Assembly: GCF_000005505.3 (NCBI RefSeq) | Contig: NC_016131.3 | Span: 64,589,355-64,653,354 of the forward strand | Length of the DNA stretch: 64,000 bases | Direction of reading: 5' to 3' | Source: Brachypodium distachyon | Lineage: Eukaryota; Streptophyta; Magnoliopsida; Poales; Poaceae | Part shown: positions 43,405 to 64,000 of the stretch, in pieces | How the letters are laid out: the number at the start of each line of letters is the position of its first letter | Numbering within the stretch: position 1 is the first letter of the stretch | Notes under the pieces: generated by a model | Database searches by the model: none | The model's input: only the letters and a program-made list of their open reading frames with translations | What the model was told of the DNA's origin: nothing | Translations under genes and position numbers: made by a program

Positions 43405-44103
43405 CTACTCCGCCGGCTTGTCGTCGACTTCTTCCATAATCTCGACCTTGACGGCTCCCAGGTTCTTCCTCTGCATCTCCATCTTCTCCTTCTCGACGCC
43501 GAGCGCCGCCATCGCCACGCGCTCGTACACCTCCGCCAACTTCGTCACCACCGCCGCCGGACACTGACAACCACCCTCCCCCGCGGCCAAATTCCTTGGC
43601 CTCTTTCTCCCAACCAACTCACACCCACATCCCACCACCTCCTGTTCCTCCTCCTTCACGGTCGCTGCCGCCATCTTGTAAAGGAAGCCGGGAGGCGGGC
43701 CGACCTCCTCTTTCTCTTCTTCCTCCTTCTCCTTCTTCACGGTCGTCGTAGCCGGCGTGACCTTGGCGGAGAAGCCTGGAGGCGGGGCGTCGGGGCTGGC
43801 GAGGAAGGCACTGAGCTGGGAGAAGTGGCGCCACCGCGACGGCCCCTGCTTGTAGAGCTCCTTCTTGTACTGGTCCTTCAGGGTCTAGACGCGCTTCTGG
43901 CACTGGATGGCGCTACGGTTGTGGACGCACCCGGCGGCGGCGCGGTGCGCGTTGACGGCGCTGGACACGACGCGCCAGTCGTCGACGGAGAGGGAGCGTC
44001 CGCCGCGGCGCAGGTAGAGCGGGCCCCACGCGTCGACGAGAGCCCACGTCTCGCCGTCGGTCCAGTGCCCGCGGATCTCCGTGCCAGGTTTGCGGCTGGG
44101 CAT
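43405..44103 (-). pseudogene. Second trihelix gene, interrupted by TAG
   Basis: From the ATG at 44103 the frame encodes a trihelix domain (WTDGETWALVDAWGPLYLRRG, DDWRVVSSAVNAHRA, SAIQCQKRV) and then meets TAG at 43885-43887. In the same frame the homology continues immediately (TLKDQYKKELYKQG) through Glu/Lys-rich stretches to a C-terminal helix (VVTKLAEVYERVAMAALGVEKEKMEMQRKN in pieces) and a natural stop at 43405. Only one codon separates it from a 232-residue protein organised like the neighbour at 41505-42284. It is probably a tandem paralogue inactivated by a nonsense mutation, though readthrough or a sequencing error cannot be excluded. The truncated 72-residue product would keep most of the DNA-binding domain. 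Confidence 0.82.
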
Positions 44104-45203
44104 GGCGGACGATCGACCGGCCGGCCGGAGCTCGCGGGGACTGATGTGAAGTGAGGCGGGTGATCGAGAGGCGCTCCTTGTTTCGTGTGAAGAGTGGTTG
44201 TGTGCTTGAGCTAGGGGCTAGAAGGGGTTTGCGTCGTGACAGTGGAGTGCATACACGGCTGCTCTTATAGGAAACTACTATACGTACTGAACCTTCGAAC
44301 CAGCAAACGCTGCTCAACTATACAAGATATTTAACTTTTTTGTGGATACAGGATGAAAAAAATAATATCATCTGTGGATGGCTGATAACTTGCGTCGCGT
44401 GAAAGATGGTTTTGTGGGTAGCATTTTGTCTTGTGTTGTGCGGAGCATATGAAATTTGCGAACTGAAATACTCTAGAAGAGCTGCTGGCTCGAACATGCC
44501 TAACCGCCAAGACAGCACTGAACTTCACGGCCCAGGCCTCCATCAAGTTCATCTTTGCCTGGACAAATAAGATGGTACAACTACAGGTAGCATGCAACCT
44601 ACCGAGAATGCACAATGCCCTCATTCCTGGAACTGTTGGCTTGCTCAACCTAACTACATGTTGCAGTTTGAGTGAGTGGGAGAAGGTCTTAAACGTGGCT
44701 AGCAGATAGCCAGATACTAAGAGGTTCGCCATTCAGGGAACTCTCATTTTACCACATTCCTATTGATCAACCCTTGCACTTGAAGATTTAATTATGATGC
44801 CATGTGACATACTGTGAATAGGGTCCAACCTCACATGAAAAGGATGTAGGACCTATGTCTCACACAGCGGACAAAATTTGAAGGAAAACTCATTTGTCAC
44901 TGTAAACAGAATCTGGGGCGCTACATGAAAATCCTGAATTAAATAAAAATTATAACTCACAAAGATTGAATCCATTTGTATTGAAATTCTGAACGCATTA
45001 CTGAGCACCAACCTAAAATTTGGGAAGTCAAATAATCTTTCAGCTAAACCTGACCTTTGCACCATAGCTTTACTTTTGATTGCTAGTATACACTAATACA
45101 TTTCAGAATCATCTACAGACTTTTTTTCAGAAAAAAAATATCACCAGAATATTTATTTATGCAGTTTTGCTTCCAAAAGACAAACTCCAATAAGCACAAC
45201 GCC
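44104..45203. other. Intergenic: second trihelix promoter and F2KP 3' flank
   Basis: No gene recognised. The 3' UTR of F2KP occupies the right end. Minus-strand frames at 44318-44732 have no recognised homology. Confidence 0.4.
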
Positions 45204-55314
<10,111 letters not shown>

Positions 55315-56104
55315 CGCCGCCGCGGAGAACAGAGAAGAGAAACTTGGAAGGTGCCGGAAGGAAGCGAGCGCGTCGATATCGCGGTTTCGTGGTGCGGCTC
55401 CTCGTTCGACTGTCGGGTGGGGCCGCCAGAGCAGCGCGAACGCGATAGACACTGGTATATCCTGTAGGCGTAGGCCTAACTCGTAGCCGCAGGTGGGGCC
55501 GGAAACGCGCCTGGCCCACTAGTCAGTCAAATTGTCTGGTGACTGGTGAGTGATGACTCCGTCAAGAAAAAGAAAAAAAGAAAAAGTCCGACGACAAACA
55601 GTATTGGGAGCGCCGTCGGCCGTCGCAGCCCTCGCAAGGCGTTCGGTTCTCGGCGGCGGCCTGCCTAGAGAAGGCGGCTCGCCGCCTTGAAGGCTACGGG
55701 GAGAGCTGTGCGCTGCGGTGGCAAGACGCTTTTCCATTTGAACCCATCCGCCGGTTGTTTCCGCTGCAAAATTGCGATCTCCAACACAAGAGCTACACGA
55801 TCCAGGTATTTGTAGGAGTGATTACTTGCCCTCGCTTATGTTTGATATTCTTGTAGATTTTGCAAAGCAACTACGGAGTAGCTATATTCATGCCTTTCGA
55901 GCTAGCTTTGCTAAGCCCTCGTGCATTTCTGTCTGAGGGGTGGTCCGAGATGCGGAATTATCGCGCACATTCTTTCCAGCCTTCGTGGTTTGTGCGAATT
56001 TTTGGATTATGGTGTTTAGGGTGCCTTTGTATTGCTTACAGACAATTAGAGTTCCTGCGGAAATAGAAGATGTTGATTCAACATACATGCATCGATTAAT
56101 TAAA

Positions 56105-56240
56105 CACATGATCCTGCTGCTGTTGATCTAAAAAACGATTTGCGATGATAGTAGTTCTTATATTTTCCAAACCACATGATCCTGCTGCTGTTGATCTAAA
56201 AAATGATTTTCGATGATAGTAGTTCTTATATTTTCAGTAG
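56105..56240. repeat. 68-bp tandem duplication
   Basis: Two near-identical copies beginning CACATGATCCTGCTGCTGTT start at 56105 and 56173 and differ at a few positions. Confidence 0.9.
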
Positions 56241-56939
56241 CTTATTGTAAGAGCATCTGCATCCCATGATGCTTAACGGGAAGCCAAAAGAGAGGGGAGT
56301 TAGCAGGTATAGAGGTAAGAGATTGGGGAATAGTAGCTACTGCCAGAAACACATCGCAACTTAGCAGGTGCAGCAATATTTCATCCCTGTGATTTTGTTT
56401 CTAAAATATTTAGTGCCACTTCAAGTCCAAGATGTGCTAATGGTTGTAATAATAGTACCTAAGAATGGAACTATGTAGACAGAGAAGCGAAGGCCCGCCT
56501 TAGCACCTAATTTAGATGCTAAAGAATATAGGTGCTCTAAAACTAAAGGGGGTTGCTATTTCTAAGTCGTTTATGAAGTGTCCTTTTTAATTGGGAAACT
56601 GCATTTACCTGATGCTTGTCACGTAAATGCTGTGGGGATTTAAATACTGGGAGCAGTGATCTACTTTTGGAGAATTTCAACTAATATGTTCTTTAATAAA
56701 CCTCAGATAATGTTACAACAAGAAAAAGGGTATTCAGTGTCCCTTTTTATTCTGTTACACGTGTCTAAACGCATGTCATTTTGTATTAAAAGAAGAACGC
56801 CAAGAAGGCCCAGCAGAGTGAAACCAAAGATCTAAGCTAGCCAATAACCTAAAAGATAACAAGACCAAAGGATGACCAAAAGAAAAAGCAATAAAGCTAC
56901 TGATAAGGCTACACTGCGAATACTCTTTAGGTCCTGTTC

Positions 56940-57010
56940 CCAATCACCCCCAATCACCCCTAAATCCATCCCAATCACCCCCTAAATCCATCCCAATCAC
57001 CCCCAATCGA
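56940..57010. repeat. CAATCACCCC short tandem repeat
   Basis: Alternating CCCAATCACCCC and CTAAATCCAT units repeated several times, followed by CAATCGAGAGGGATTG, which can fold back on itself. Confidence 0.85.
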
Positions 57011-57459
57011 GAGGGATTGTCCCACAACCGTACAAGGCCTTAGAGGGAAAAGGGGCGCGGGAGGGGGGGCACTTACGGTCATCCTGTCTGCATAATAGGG
57101 TTATTTGTGAATATGTCATTTGCACATTATCTCTTGATACTTCAAGGTACAGCAATCACCGGGAGGCTCTAATTTTATTGAGCTTACCAAATAATGTGAA
57201 CAATAGAACCTCTAATGATATTTAATAATGCTACTGAAAAGTGTATCTAAATTAAGAGTTGTGGGTAGATGCACTTAGATTTCAGGCTTCAACTTCTACT
57301 CAAGAGATTGCAACTTGGATGCAAAATAAATTAAGTTAAGATAATTGTTCGCAAAATTATCCTGAAGACTAGTGGAGTCGACATGGAGCCAACCTCGACA
57401 AAACTTAATCATGATTGTATCCCAAGGACACTTATTTGAACCCATGTATACTCCATGTA

Positions 57460-59857
57460 TCACTCTGACTTGCTTGCATACGTCTTCAGTTCTTGAAATG
57501 CTTTCCGGCAATCTTCATCAAATCCACCTGCAAGCTGCAAATTTGGTTTGTTGCAATTACCCTAGTTAATTATTTTGTAGGCAGCAACTCACAATACCAT
57601 TAGAAAGTAATTCATGATTGCGGCAAAACTACCTGATGTATTCGGAAGGCAAAGCGGACACCTTGCAGAAGCAGTTCTTCATCATTTACAAATGGATCCG
57701 ACTTCAATGCATTCATAATGCGGTTCATGTATTCTTTTGCAAGCTTTAATGAAGCGGACTTTAGCTGTTAAGGTAGCAAGAGGATACTTCGTATATTATA
57801 TGTTTATCAGAATGAAACTATAGCCAGGAGGAAAAGGACACTTGAATAGTTCCACTTTGTACCAACTAACTCATAAGTTGGTTTGCTGGAGTGGAAGAAG
57901 AGTTTGTCAAATGCAGTTAATTATATAGTCCCTATTATTATCAAACTGAGACAAAGTTGGGAATTAGAAGTTTGGAACTAATATGTAGTACATACTTGTT
58001 TTATGATTCCGGAGTCAAGCATCCAATCCCATGGGATCATAAGATCCTTGTATCTTCCACTTGCACTATCCCTTATTTTTTCAGTATTGTGAATACCTTG
58101 TTCAATTCTACAAGGGAAAGTATGAATCATGTCATATTGTAGAAAAACGCAACAACCAATAAATTATTAAATGCATTCTATTCATCTACTCACTTGTCCT
58201 GTAGAGCTTGCATACGCTTGAAAGCCATAGGTGTAGCCAGTCTCCTGTCGTCATGGAATGATGATGCTTCTGATTCCAGGTTCTTCAGATCGCGATAGGT
58301 GAATGCTGCTTCTCTCATGGCATCTGCTTTCTTCTCAGGCCAGTTAGGGAAGTGCTTGAGCACTGCCCTTTCATCTACCAGGTATGATAATTCCCCATCG
58401 AGCCACTTCACAAACTCTTCAACATCGGCCATTTCCTTGTATGCTGCATTCTGAACTTCCTTAGCCAGGAAGTTAATGAATTCACCCTGATTTTCTACAT
58501 CTGATTTAATCTGTTGGAACAGAAATTGTAAGGGGACGTTTTTGGCTTGGTTTCGAAAAGCATTTTGAGGATATCACTGATGTGTAGAGAATAATATAGG
58601 AATAAAGCATGACCTGATGTAAATTAGAATATTGTTCTTTAAAAGGAGTTACTCACCGCTACATAATTTACTACTGCCTCCGTTCCTAAATGTAAGATGT
58701 TTTAGTTATAGATGTTGGTACATTTTTCTATAAACTTGGTCAAACTTTGAGAAGTTTGACTTAGGAAAAATCTAGAACATCTTATATTTAGGAACGGAGG
58801 GAGTATAACTGTTGCCTCACAAAAGATAGAGATATCTACTATTATCAACTCTTGGAGGAACAACACAGAAAAATCAGAAGAGCATGGACATGCTTTAGAA
58901 CCAACACATGGAGTTGCTTTTGTTGCTTAAAGAGAAAGATATGGTATAATTTGGTGGATTTGTAGGCTTTAATCAGGAAGGAACATGTTATGCGATAAAA
59001 GTTTTCCTATTTATGAAATGGAAGAGATTTTTAAGAAGTAATTTATCTGCTGCGGTGAAATATTTTATTTATTCTTTAATTCAATAGAGAACTGGTAACT
59101 ATCATGTGGGAAGAGAAGAAATATTGGGCAATCGCCAGGCTCATGTTTGCAAACATTGATTCCAAAAAAAATCAAGGAATTAGCAGATAAAGTAAACATG
59201 TTTTATATGGATGTGCTTTTGAAAAAGATATGCACTTACAGCTATAACATAAGCTGATCTGTTCTCTATCTCCCCGATCATGTCTCGGCTGTTAGTAGCT
59301 ACTGGAATTCCCATAGATCCAGCCTTCGCATCATTTTTGCTTTCTCTTCTTATTAACAACCGGTACAACTCGACTACCTCTGGCACCCTTTGCACTGCCT
59401 TAGTGCTCTTCAATAATTTGGAAGGTAGGGGAGGTGGCGGTGGAGGATGAGGAGCCATGCATCCTTCCTTGTTTGCTTTCATGGTCGGTTGGATGCATGT
59501 CGGACTTGGTGGTGGATTTGGAACCCTTCGTGATCTTGATTTCACTAGCGGTGCCCTAGGGAATTGCTGCCTGCTATAACATGCTGAATTATTGAGATCC
59601 ATAGCTTCCTTCACATCATCATTGTTGTGAACAAACTGCTTTTCCTTGGAGAAGTTGCCGGTGGCTGAATTCTCCAGCTTCTTCCACATTATCTTTCTCT
59701 CAGTATCCTGCCCTTCGAATGAGGAGACTTGGCCTTTTAGACGGCTGACTTGATGCCTCAATTGTTTGTTCTCCTCTTCCAAAGTGTGGTTCCTCTCAAT
59801 CAGGCCATGGAGCTTGCTTCTCAGAAGTGCAACACATGGATCACCCTCCCTCATCAT
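57460..59857 (-). CDS. CHUP1-like / IPGA1-like coiled-coil protein
   Basis: Five exons, 59857-59240, 58510-58194, 58107-57996, 57764-57633 and 57534-57460, all GT-AG with matching phase, give 417 residues. The N-terminus is a coiled coil (LRSKLHGLIERNHTLEEENK, then LRHQVSRLKGQVSSFE). A Pro-rich segment follows (PHPPPPPPLPSKLL). The conserved C-terminal CHUP1 domain starts at VPEVVELYRLLIRRESK and includes FINFLAKEVQNAAYKEMADV, FVKWLDGELSYLVDERAVLK, MIPWDWMLDSGI and LAGGFDEDCRKAFQELK near the end. CHUP1 itself sits on the chloroplast envelope and nucleates actin; shorter relatives without the envelope anchor, as here, include IPGA1-type microtubule-associated proteins. I infer a cytoskeletal role. 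The length matches the shorter Arabidopsis members (about 390 residues). The ATG at 59857 follows a TATA-like TATATATA at about 59932. Confidence 0.9.
58672..58806. mobile_element. Stowaway MITE in CHUP1-like intron 1
   Basis: Ends CTGCCTCCGTTCCTAAATG and TATTTAGGAACGGAGGGAG form inverted repeats; arms mirror through AAGATGTTTTAG and CTAGAACATCTT. Flanked by TA. Confidence 0.92.
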
Positions 59858-62517
59858 CTCTTCTTCACCAGGGGAGGGGATCTTTCAGTATGGTGGTACT
59901 GGTTCCTCTCCTATATCTCCTACTTCATCACTATATATAACTCTGTGGACCATTAAAGGAGATGCAAGTGAGTTTCTGTGCTGTTCTGTTGAATCTAGGC
60001 AAAAGGAAACTTACATATGTGCAAGCAAGAACTGGTGGAACATGAAGTTAGGTAGGAGCTGTTGCTGTTGCTAGGCTAATTACTTGTCCTTAAAGTGATT
60101 GCTATGGGGTACCTGTCTAGTATGTCGAACTTCACTAAAGGAAATTCAGTCATACACTCATACTAGCTTGCCTGTTTATCTTTTTGTTTGACTATTTTCC
60201 AGCACCGTCATACATAAATTACTACCACCTGTTTACCATAGATTTTACCACCAGCATCAGTGTGCTATTCTACCAACCAAGACCTAAAATTTCCTGGTTC
60301 ATGGTTGATTTCTTTTGATAGGTAATTTTTCTTTTTCCAATTTGTGAAGATTTTGACTGCAAAGCTTGATTATAAGCTTTCTTCTGCCTCAAGTTGTGTA
60401 AAAGGAACTCAGATGGAACTCCTTTACCAGCCAGAGGGACATCTTTGGCTAATAAGACCAAGTGAAAAATCTTGAAAGGTGGAGAGGAAAAATAAACAAT
60501 AGGAAAGCCGACCAAAGAAAAGGGAAAGGAGAAATCTTATCAGACACGCAGGCGCTACATTCCTTGGAATTGTGTCTTACTGTAGCAACATAAGCCATGT
60601 GAAAGTAATGCTTCTTATTTCTGAAGATTTCAAGTGAAACTTTTTCTACTACGTATCTGTATCTGAAAAGCGTTGCCATCTGATTATGTCACCAAATATA
60701 GGCGACAGCAGAACACTGATAATGACATATCAGTAGGCATAGAAAAATGAGTCCCTATGTATCATGGTTCAGAAAATGTTTTCAAAACAAAACAAACAAT
60801 GAGAGGGAGAAAATGTTAGATACAGGAAGAATTATAGTGCAATGAGAGATAATAGGAGCTAGCATCAAAAGTTGCTCGGTGTGATCCTAGGTAATGGTAC
60901 CAATTTAAAGTTCCCTCATTTGGAAGGAATTGCTGCCCCATTTAAGGTGTTCATTGATTTCATTGTCCCAGATTCCACGCTTGGCTTGCATACGATTTGT
61001 GTAGAACGCCAAATTTAACAGAAAGAACTGACTACCATGTGAATCGAGCCACAAGCTCATCCGTGTGGTGCTACTATTTATTTTCACCCTTTTTAACACT
61101 TGATTGATGGAAGTAGTACTGGTACATGTTTGCAGCAATGTGGTGTATGAACTGTGAAAGATTCTTCCTCAGGATCTGTGCATGGACCCCTGATTGCATG
61201 CACCACTACGCCTAATGTTGCACCGACAGTTTTTTTTTTTGGACAGCATACCGATAGTGGCATTCATAAATGTGAGGAGATAAAATCGTCTGAATGGAGG
61301 TATTGTAGCTGTATCTGGGACTGGGAGTGATCATTTTCAATCATTTGCAATCATTCTGAATTCAAGCCACTCCCCAGGTAAGCATCCCTTTCTTGAGTTT
61401 TCTGCTATGCAATACCAACAAGAAAAATGGTCCTACTTAATCATTTATATCCTCTATTATGCTCATCCGAAATCGACAGTTCATAATTAGCAACATATGT
61501 TGAAGGTATTTTGCACGCGAAGATGGAGTAAATCCTTTCATCCAGAAGATGACTCAGCCTCTAAAGCACCCATACGTGTTCCTTCATTTAACAAACTTTT
61601 CCCCAAAACATAATCACATCAGTGAAGGCAACTTGATACTTGCCACGGTGAAAGTGAGTTCTACTCCAGCCATTGGCATTGCTGTCTTGTACTACTACTT
61701 AAGATGGCAACCTCATGGCAACTCGCCCATCAGCATCAGGCTTTTTCTGGTGTTTAAGTATGGGCGGTGCTTAATCCGACGTTTGTACTGGACTAATGGT
61801 GGATTGCTGTCAAGAGTACAGAAAATAGACAGGATTTCTTCACGGAAACCGACACCCGCCTTGAATGGCAGGCCTGCTTATTTCAATATTTCGGTGAGTT
61901 ATCACGTCACGCGGTGGTTTTGGATCTTACTAGCCGTACCCAGGCAGTTTCTTTTTGTGCGTATTCCTGGCTACCTGCTCTTCTTTGATTCTAAGTTACT
62001 CCGTACTCCGTATCGTTTTACCCAGCTATTTTCTGTTGTTTCCACTCCACCTTCTCCCCTTTTGTGCCGTAGGAGCAGCCTCTCATTTTGTTTGTGCGCT
62101 ACAACAGCTATCCAGATCTCTCGGTAACTGAAGAAACTACCCACGTCATACACCGCATCAGGTAGCCCCGGAGATCAACTACGCAATTTCGCACGATATG
62201 TATTTCGAAATTTTGGCCTCGGCCAGCGCAAACCTGGTGGTGCCTTGCCTTCGATCTTACAACGATTTGGCCTTTTTTCTTTTGACATGAACAAAACTGG
62301 CACCACAGGAGATAACTCTAGCGTATATATGTGTTGATCTTAATAAAACCGAGGCTGGTGCCGTATGGAACAAAGTAACGAAAACAACCCCCAAAGGCCG
62401 AGACAAACAACATATGGTTAGCACCTAAAAAGAACATATGGTAATGGTTAGTGTCTTTGTGAATAGTGACGACGTGACGTTGCCACCGACACCAGTGAGC
62501 ACTAACATCCGGAAAAT
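59858..62517. other. Large intergenic stretch
   Basis: The left part is the CHUP1-like promoter. I see no gene, RNA or clear repeat across the rest. The 192-codon open frame at 61549-62127 has no recognisable domain or splice context and was not accepted. Confidence 0.4.
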
Positions 62518-62639
62518 AGTACTCCCTCCGATTCTAAATTCTTGATTCAAATTTGTCCAAATATGAATGTATCTATTCTTAAAAAGCGTCTAGATACATG
62601 TAATATTTCGACAACAATTTAGGATCGGAGGAAGTAGTA
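62518..62639. mobile_element. Stowaway MITE
   Basis: Ends CTCCCTCCGATTCTAAATT and the degraded right end AATTTAGGATCGGAGGAAG are inverted repeats flanked by TA; arms share GATACAT-type internal motifs with other copies. Confidence 0.9.
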
Positions 62640-63350
62640 CAATAATACTAGGTCGATATGGATCTAATTTCTAAAAAAAAAAATACTACCAAAGATCAAG
62701 TTGTTGAGAATAATGACCATTCTCGTATAGAATCAACTCGGAAAATCATGACATGTATACTAAATCAAATCATCATACGTGAACATGGCATGTGATATAC
62801 TGCCGAGCAATAAGCTAACACATACCCCATGTACATAAATAACGAAAGTGAAACTCAACAAAGATGAGTATCACGTACAGAATGCTCGCAAAAAGCTTGG
62901 GGAACGCCAGTCGAGTCAAGCCATCGATGTTGGTCTTGTTGGTGTTGACGACATCCATGTGATAAAGAAGTCATCTCTATCTCTATCTCTACTGCTTATA
63001 AAAGCATCAACATATTCATCCCAACGTCCACCAAACTAAGCGTACACGGAAAACTAATAACCCCACATTCAATCTAACAAAACATGGATTATAGGCTGAA
63101 ATTCCACCGGGCAGGAGAATCTTTCAGCCCCACCGTGTTTTATTCACGAAACGTTTTTTCTTTTTTCTTTTTCTCTGCTCACCCCGCCAGCCGACCCAGC
63201 CTCCTCCTCCTCCTCCTTCCCTTCCCCTGCGGGCGCCGCCGCCTGCGCAGGCTCGGAGAGCAGCCGCCTCCTCCCCCCGCGGCCTAACTGCACCGCCTCG
63301 CGCCGCCTCCTCTCTCCCTCCTTTCCTCACCCGCGGTCAACCCCTCGGCC
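62640..63350. other. Upstream region of the right-edge gene
   Basis: AT-rich, with a (TCTCTA)n run at about 62973-62995, then a C/T-rich leader from 63170 that is typical of a grass 5' UTR. No separate gene. Confidence 0.4.
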
Positions 63351-64000
63351 ATGGGTTCCCTCAACTGCCTGAAGGCGCTGCTGGACGTGGATATCCCGGC
63401 GGGGTGCTGCGTGGTGGTTGGTGCTGGTCAAGGAGGTCTGGATCCCCCCTATGCCCATCACCACCGCTGTTCCCACCTCCGGCGCCGCCCCACCCTCCTT
63501 CTCCGGTGCCCACCATTCCTGCACCTAGAGAAGGAGCATCGAGTATTCCCTTCCCTACCCCAATCCATCTCCGCTAGCCACCGCCGACCCTTCCTCTGGC
63601 ACCCCCAGCCCTCCAGATCCATCGCGCTCCATCCCATCTGCTCCACGCGCCGCCCGGGCTCCTGCTCTGGTGTCTCCCCATCCCCCAATCCATGGCGCCA
63701 CCATAGTCCCGTACAATTCTAGAGTCCAAGTCGTCCTCCACCTTCTCTGCAGGTATGAACAACAGTTTTGAGAACTTTTCAGGTACCCTGCGCCCTCCAA
63801 GTAATCATTTGACATTTCAAAGTGCTGAGCCATCAGCTATTGCCAGTAAGTTTGCGATGTGTGAATGAATGTCCATCGGTATCCTAGATAGATCTCTGAC
63901 GACAAACAAAACGAAAATAATACTCCCTCCGTCTCATATATTTTGTAAAATATTCCAATGCTCTAATTATGTATATGGTAGTAAAGCTCTTCTGTGAAGT
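63351..64000 (+). CDS. Probable 5' end of an unrecognised gene (cut by the window edge)
   Basis: An ATG at 63351 in good context (GGCCATGGG) follows a C/T-rich leader and opens MGSLNCLKALLDVDIPAG. A donor-like GGTGCTGGTCAAG then GAGG or a nearby GT may end the first exon. The frame after that becomes Pro/His-rich and looks like untranslated or intronic sequence. A clean exon-like piece lies at 63753-63846 (acceptor CTGCAG, donor GTAAGT), with an open frame MNNSFENFSGTLRPPSNHLT. The family is not recognised and the coding structure is uncertain because the gene leaves the window. Confidence 0.35.
63921..64000. mobile_element. Stowaway MITE, truncated by the window end
   Basis: Starts TACTCCCTCCGTCTCATATA; only the left arm is inside the window. 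It probably lies in an intron of the right-edge gene. Confidence 0.75.

Larger units (their letters stand above)
55315..57459. other. F2KP promoter and intergenic sequence to the CHUP1-like gene
   Basis: 55315-55760 is GC-rich and includes GGCCCA/TGGGCC motifs near 55510. A 68-bp tandem duplication is at 56105-56240. A CAATCACCCC-type short tandem repeat is at 56940-57005. No gene was accepted; the open frame at 55860-56066 is unrecognised. Confidence 0.4.

Noticed and set aside
55860..56066. 68-codon open frame upstream of F2KP
   Set aside because: No family recognised and no splice or leader signals; overlapping frames of similar size exist on both strands.
61549..62127. 192-codon plus-strand open frame
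   Set aside because: No recognisable domain, no leader or splice context, and unusual composition; chance open frames of this size are plausible in 64 kb.

Overview
This is a 64 kb piece of plant nuclear DNA, almost certainly from a grass (Poaceae) and most likely a compact-genome Pooid such as Brachypodium. The evidence is GT-AG intron-rich genes, GC-rich first exons, many Stowaway MITEs whose ends read CTCCCTCCGT and sit at TA dinucleotides, a chromovirus LTR retrotransposon, and a nuclear insertion of chloroplast rpoC2. The species call is inference. I saw no bacterial-type operons, CRISPR arrays or convincing tRNA/rRNA genes.

Layout. 0-1.2 kb: a broken NPH3-domain fragment. 2.8-5.9 kb (+): a six-exon membrane pseudokinase of the MRH1/MALE DISCOVERER group with no leucine-rich repeats. 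6.7-14.6 kb (+): an F-box gene, itself frameshifted, split by a 6.1 kb Ty3/gypsy chromovirus with intact LTRs, 5-bp target duplication, primer-binding site and polypurine tract. A decayed tandem copy of the F-box 3' end follows at about 15.1-15.5 kb. 18.1-21.7 kb (-): a complete ETO1-like BTB/TPR gene (ethylene biosynthesis control). 22.8-24.7 kb (-): an intronless VPS33 copy with one in-frame stop. 25.2-26.7 kb (+): a 5'-truncated LINE. 28-29.6 kb: a TIR-bounded GC-rich segment next to a chloroplast rpoC2 insertion. 31.6-34.0 kb (+): a small TFIIIC subunit 6 gene. 36.4-39.3 kb (+): importin beta-1. 41.5-44.1 kb (-): two related trihelix genes in tandem, the second interrupted by a stop codon. 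45.2-55.3 kb (-): a complete 23-exon F2KP gene (6-phosphofructo-2-kinase/fructose-2,6-bisphosphatase). 57.5-59.9 kb (-): a five-exon CHUP1/IPGA1-like gene. 63.3 kb to the edge: the probable 5' end of another plus-strand gene.

The genes are independent housekeeping or regulatory loci, as usual in plants, and do not form a joint system. Functional genes (ETO1-like, TFIIIC6, importin beta, trihelix, F2KP, CHUP1-like and probably the pseudokinase) alternate with decaying copies (NPH3, F-box, VPS33, second trihelix) and mobile DNA.

I did not find a clearly new biological system. The observations most worth checking are: the LRR-less pseudokinase; nonsense mutations in the retrotransposon that are almost all CAG to TAG, as expected from CHG methylation decay; the nearly intact intronless VPS33; duplication of an F2KP exon end together with its splice donor; a long-TIR element in an F2KP intron carrying a triple GTCAGCTAA repeat; a TIR element that seems to carry a captured GC-rich exon; and tiny T/A-tract insertions flanked by direct repeats. 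Exon boundaries were read by eye from splice consensus and reading-phase consistency.
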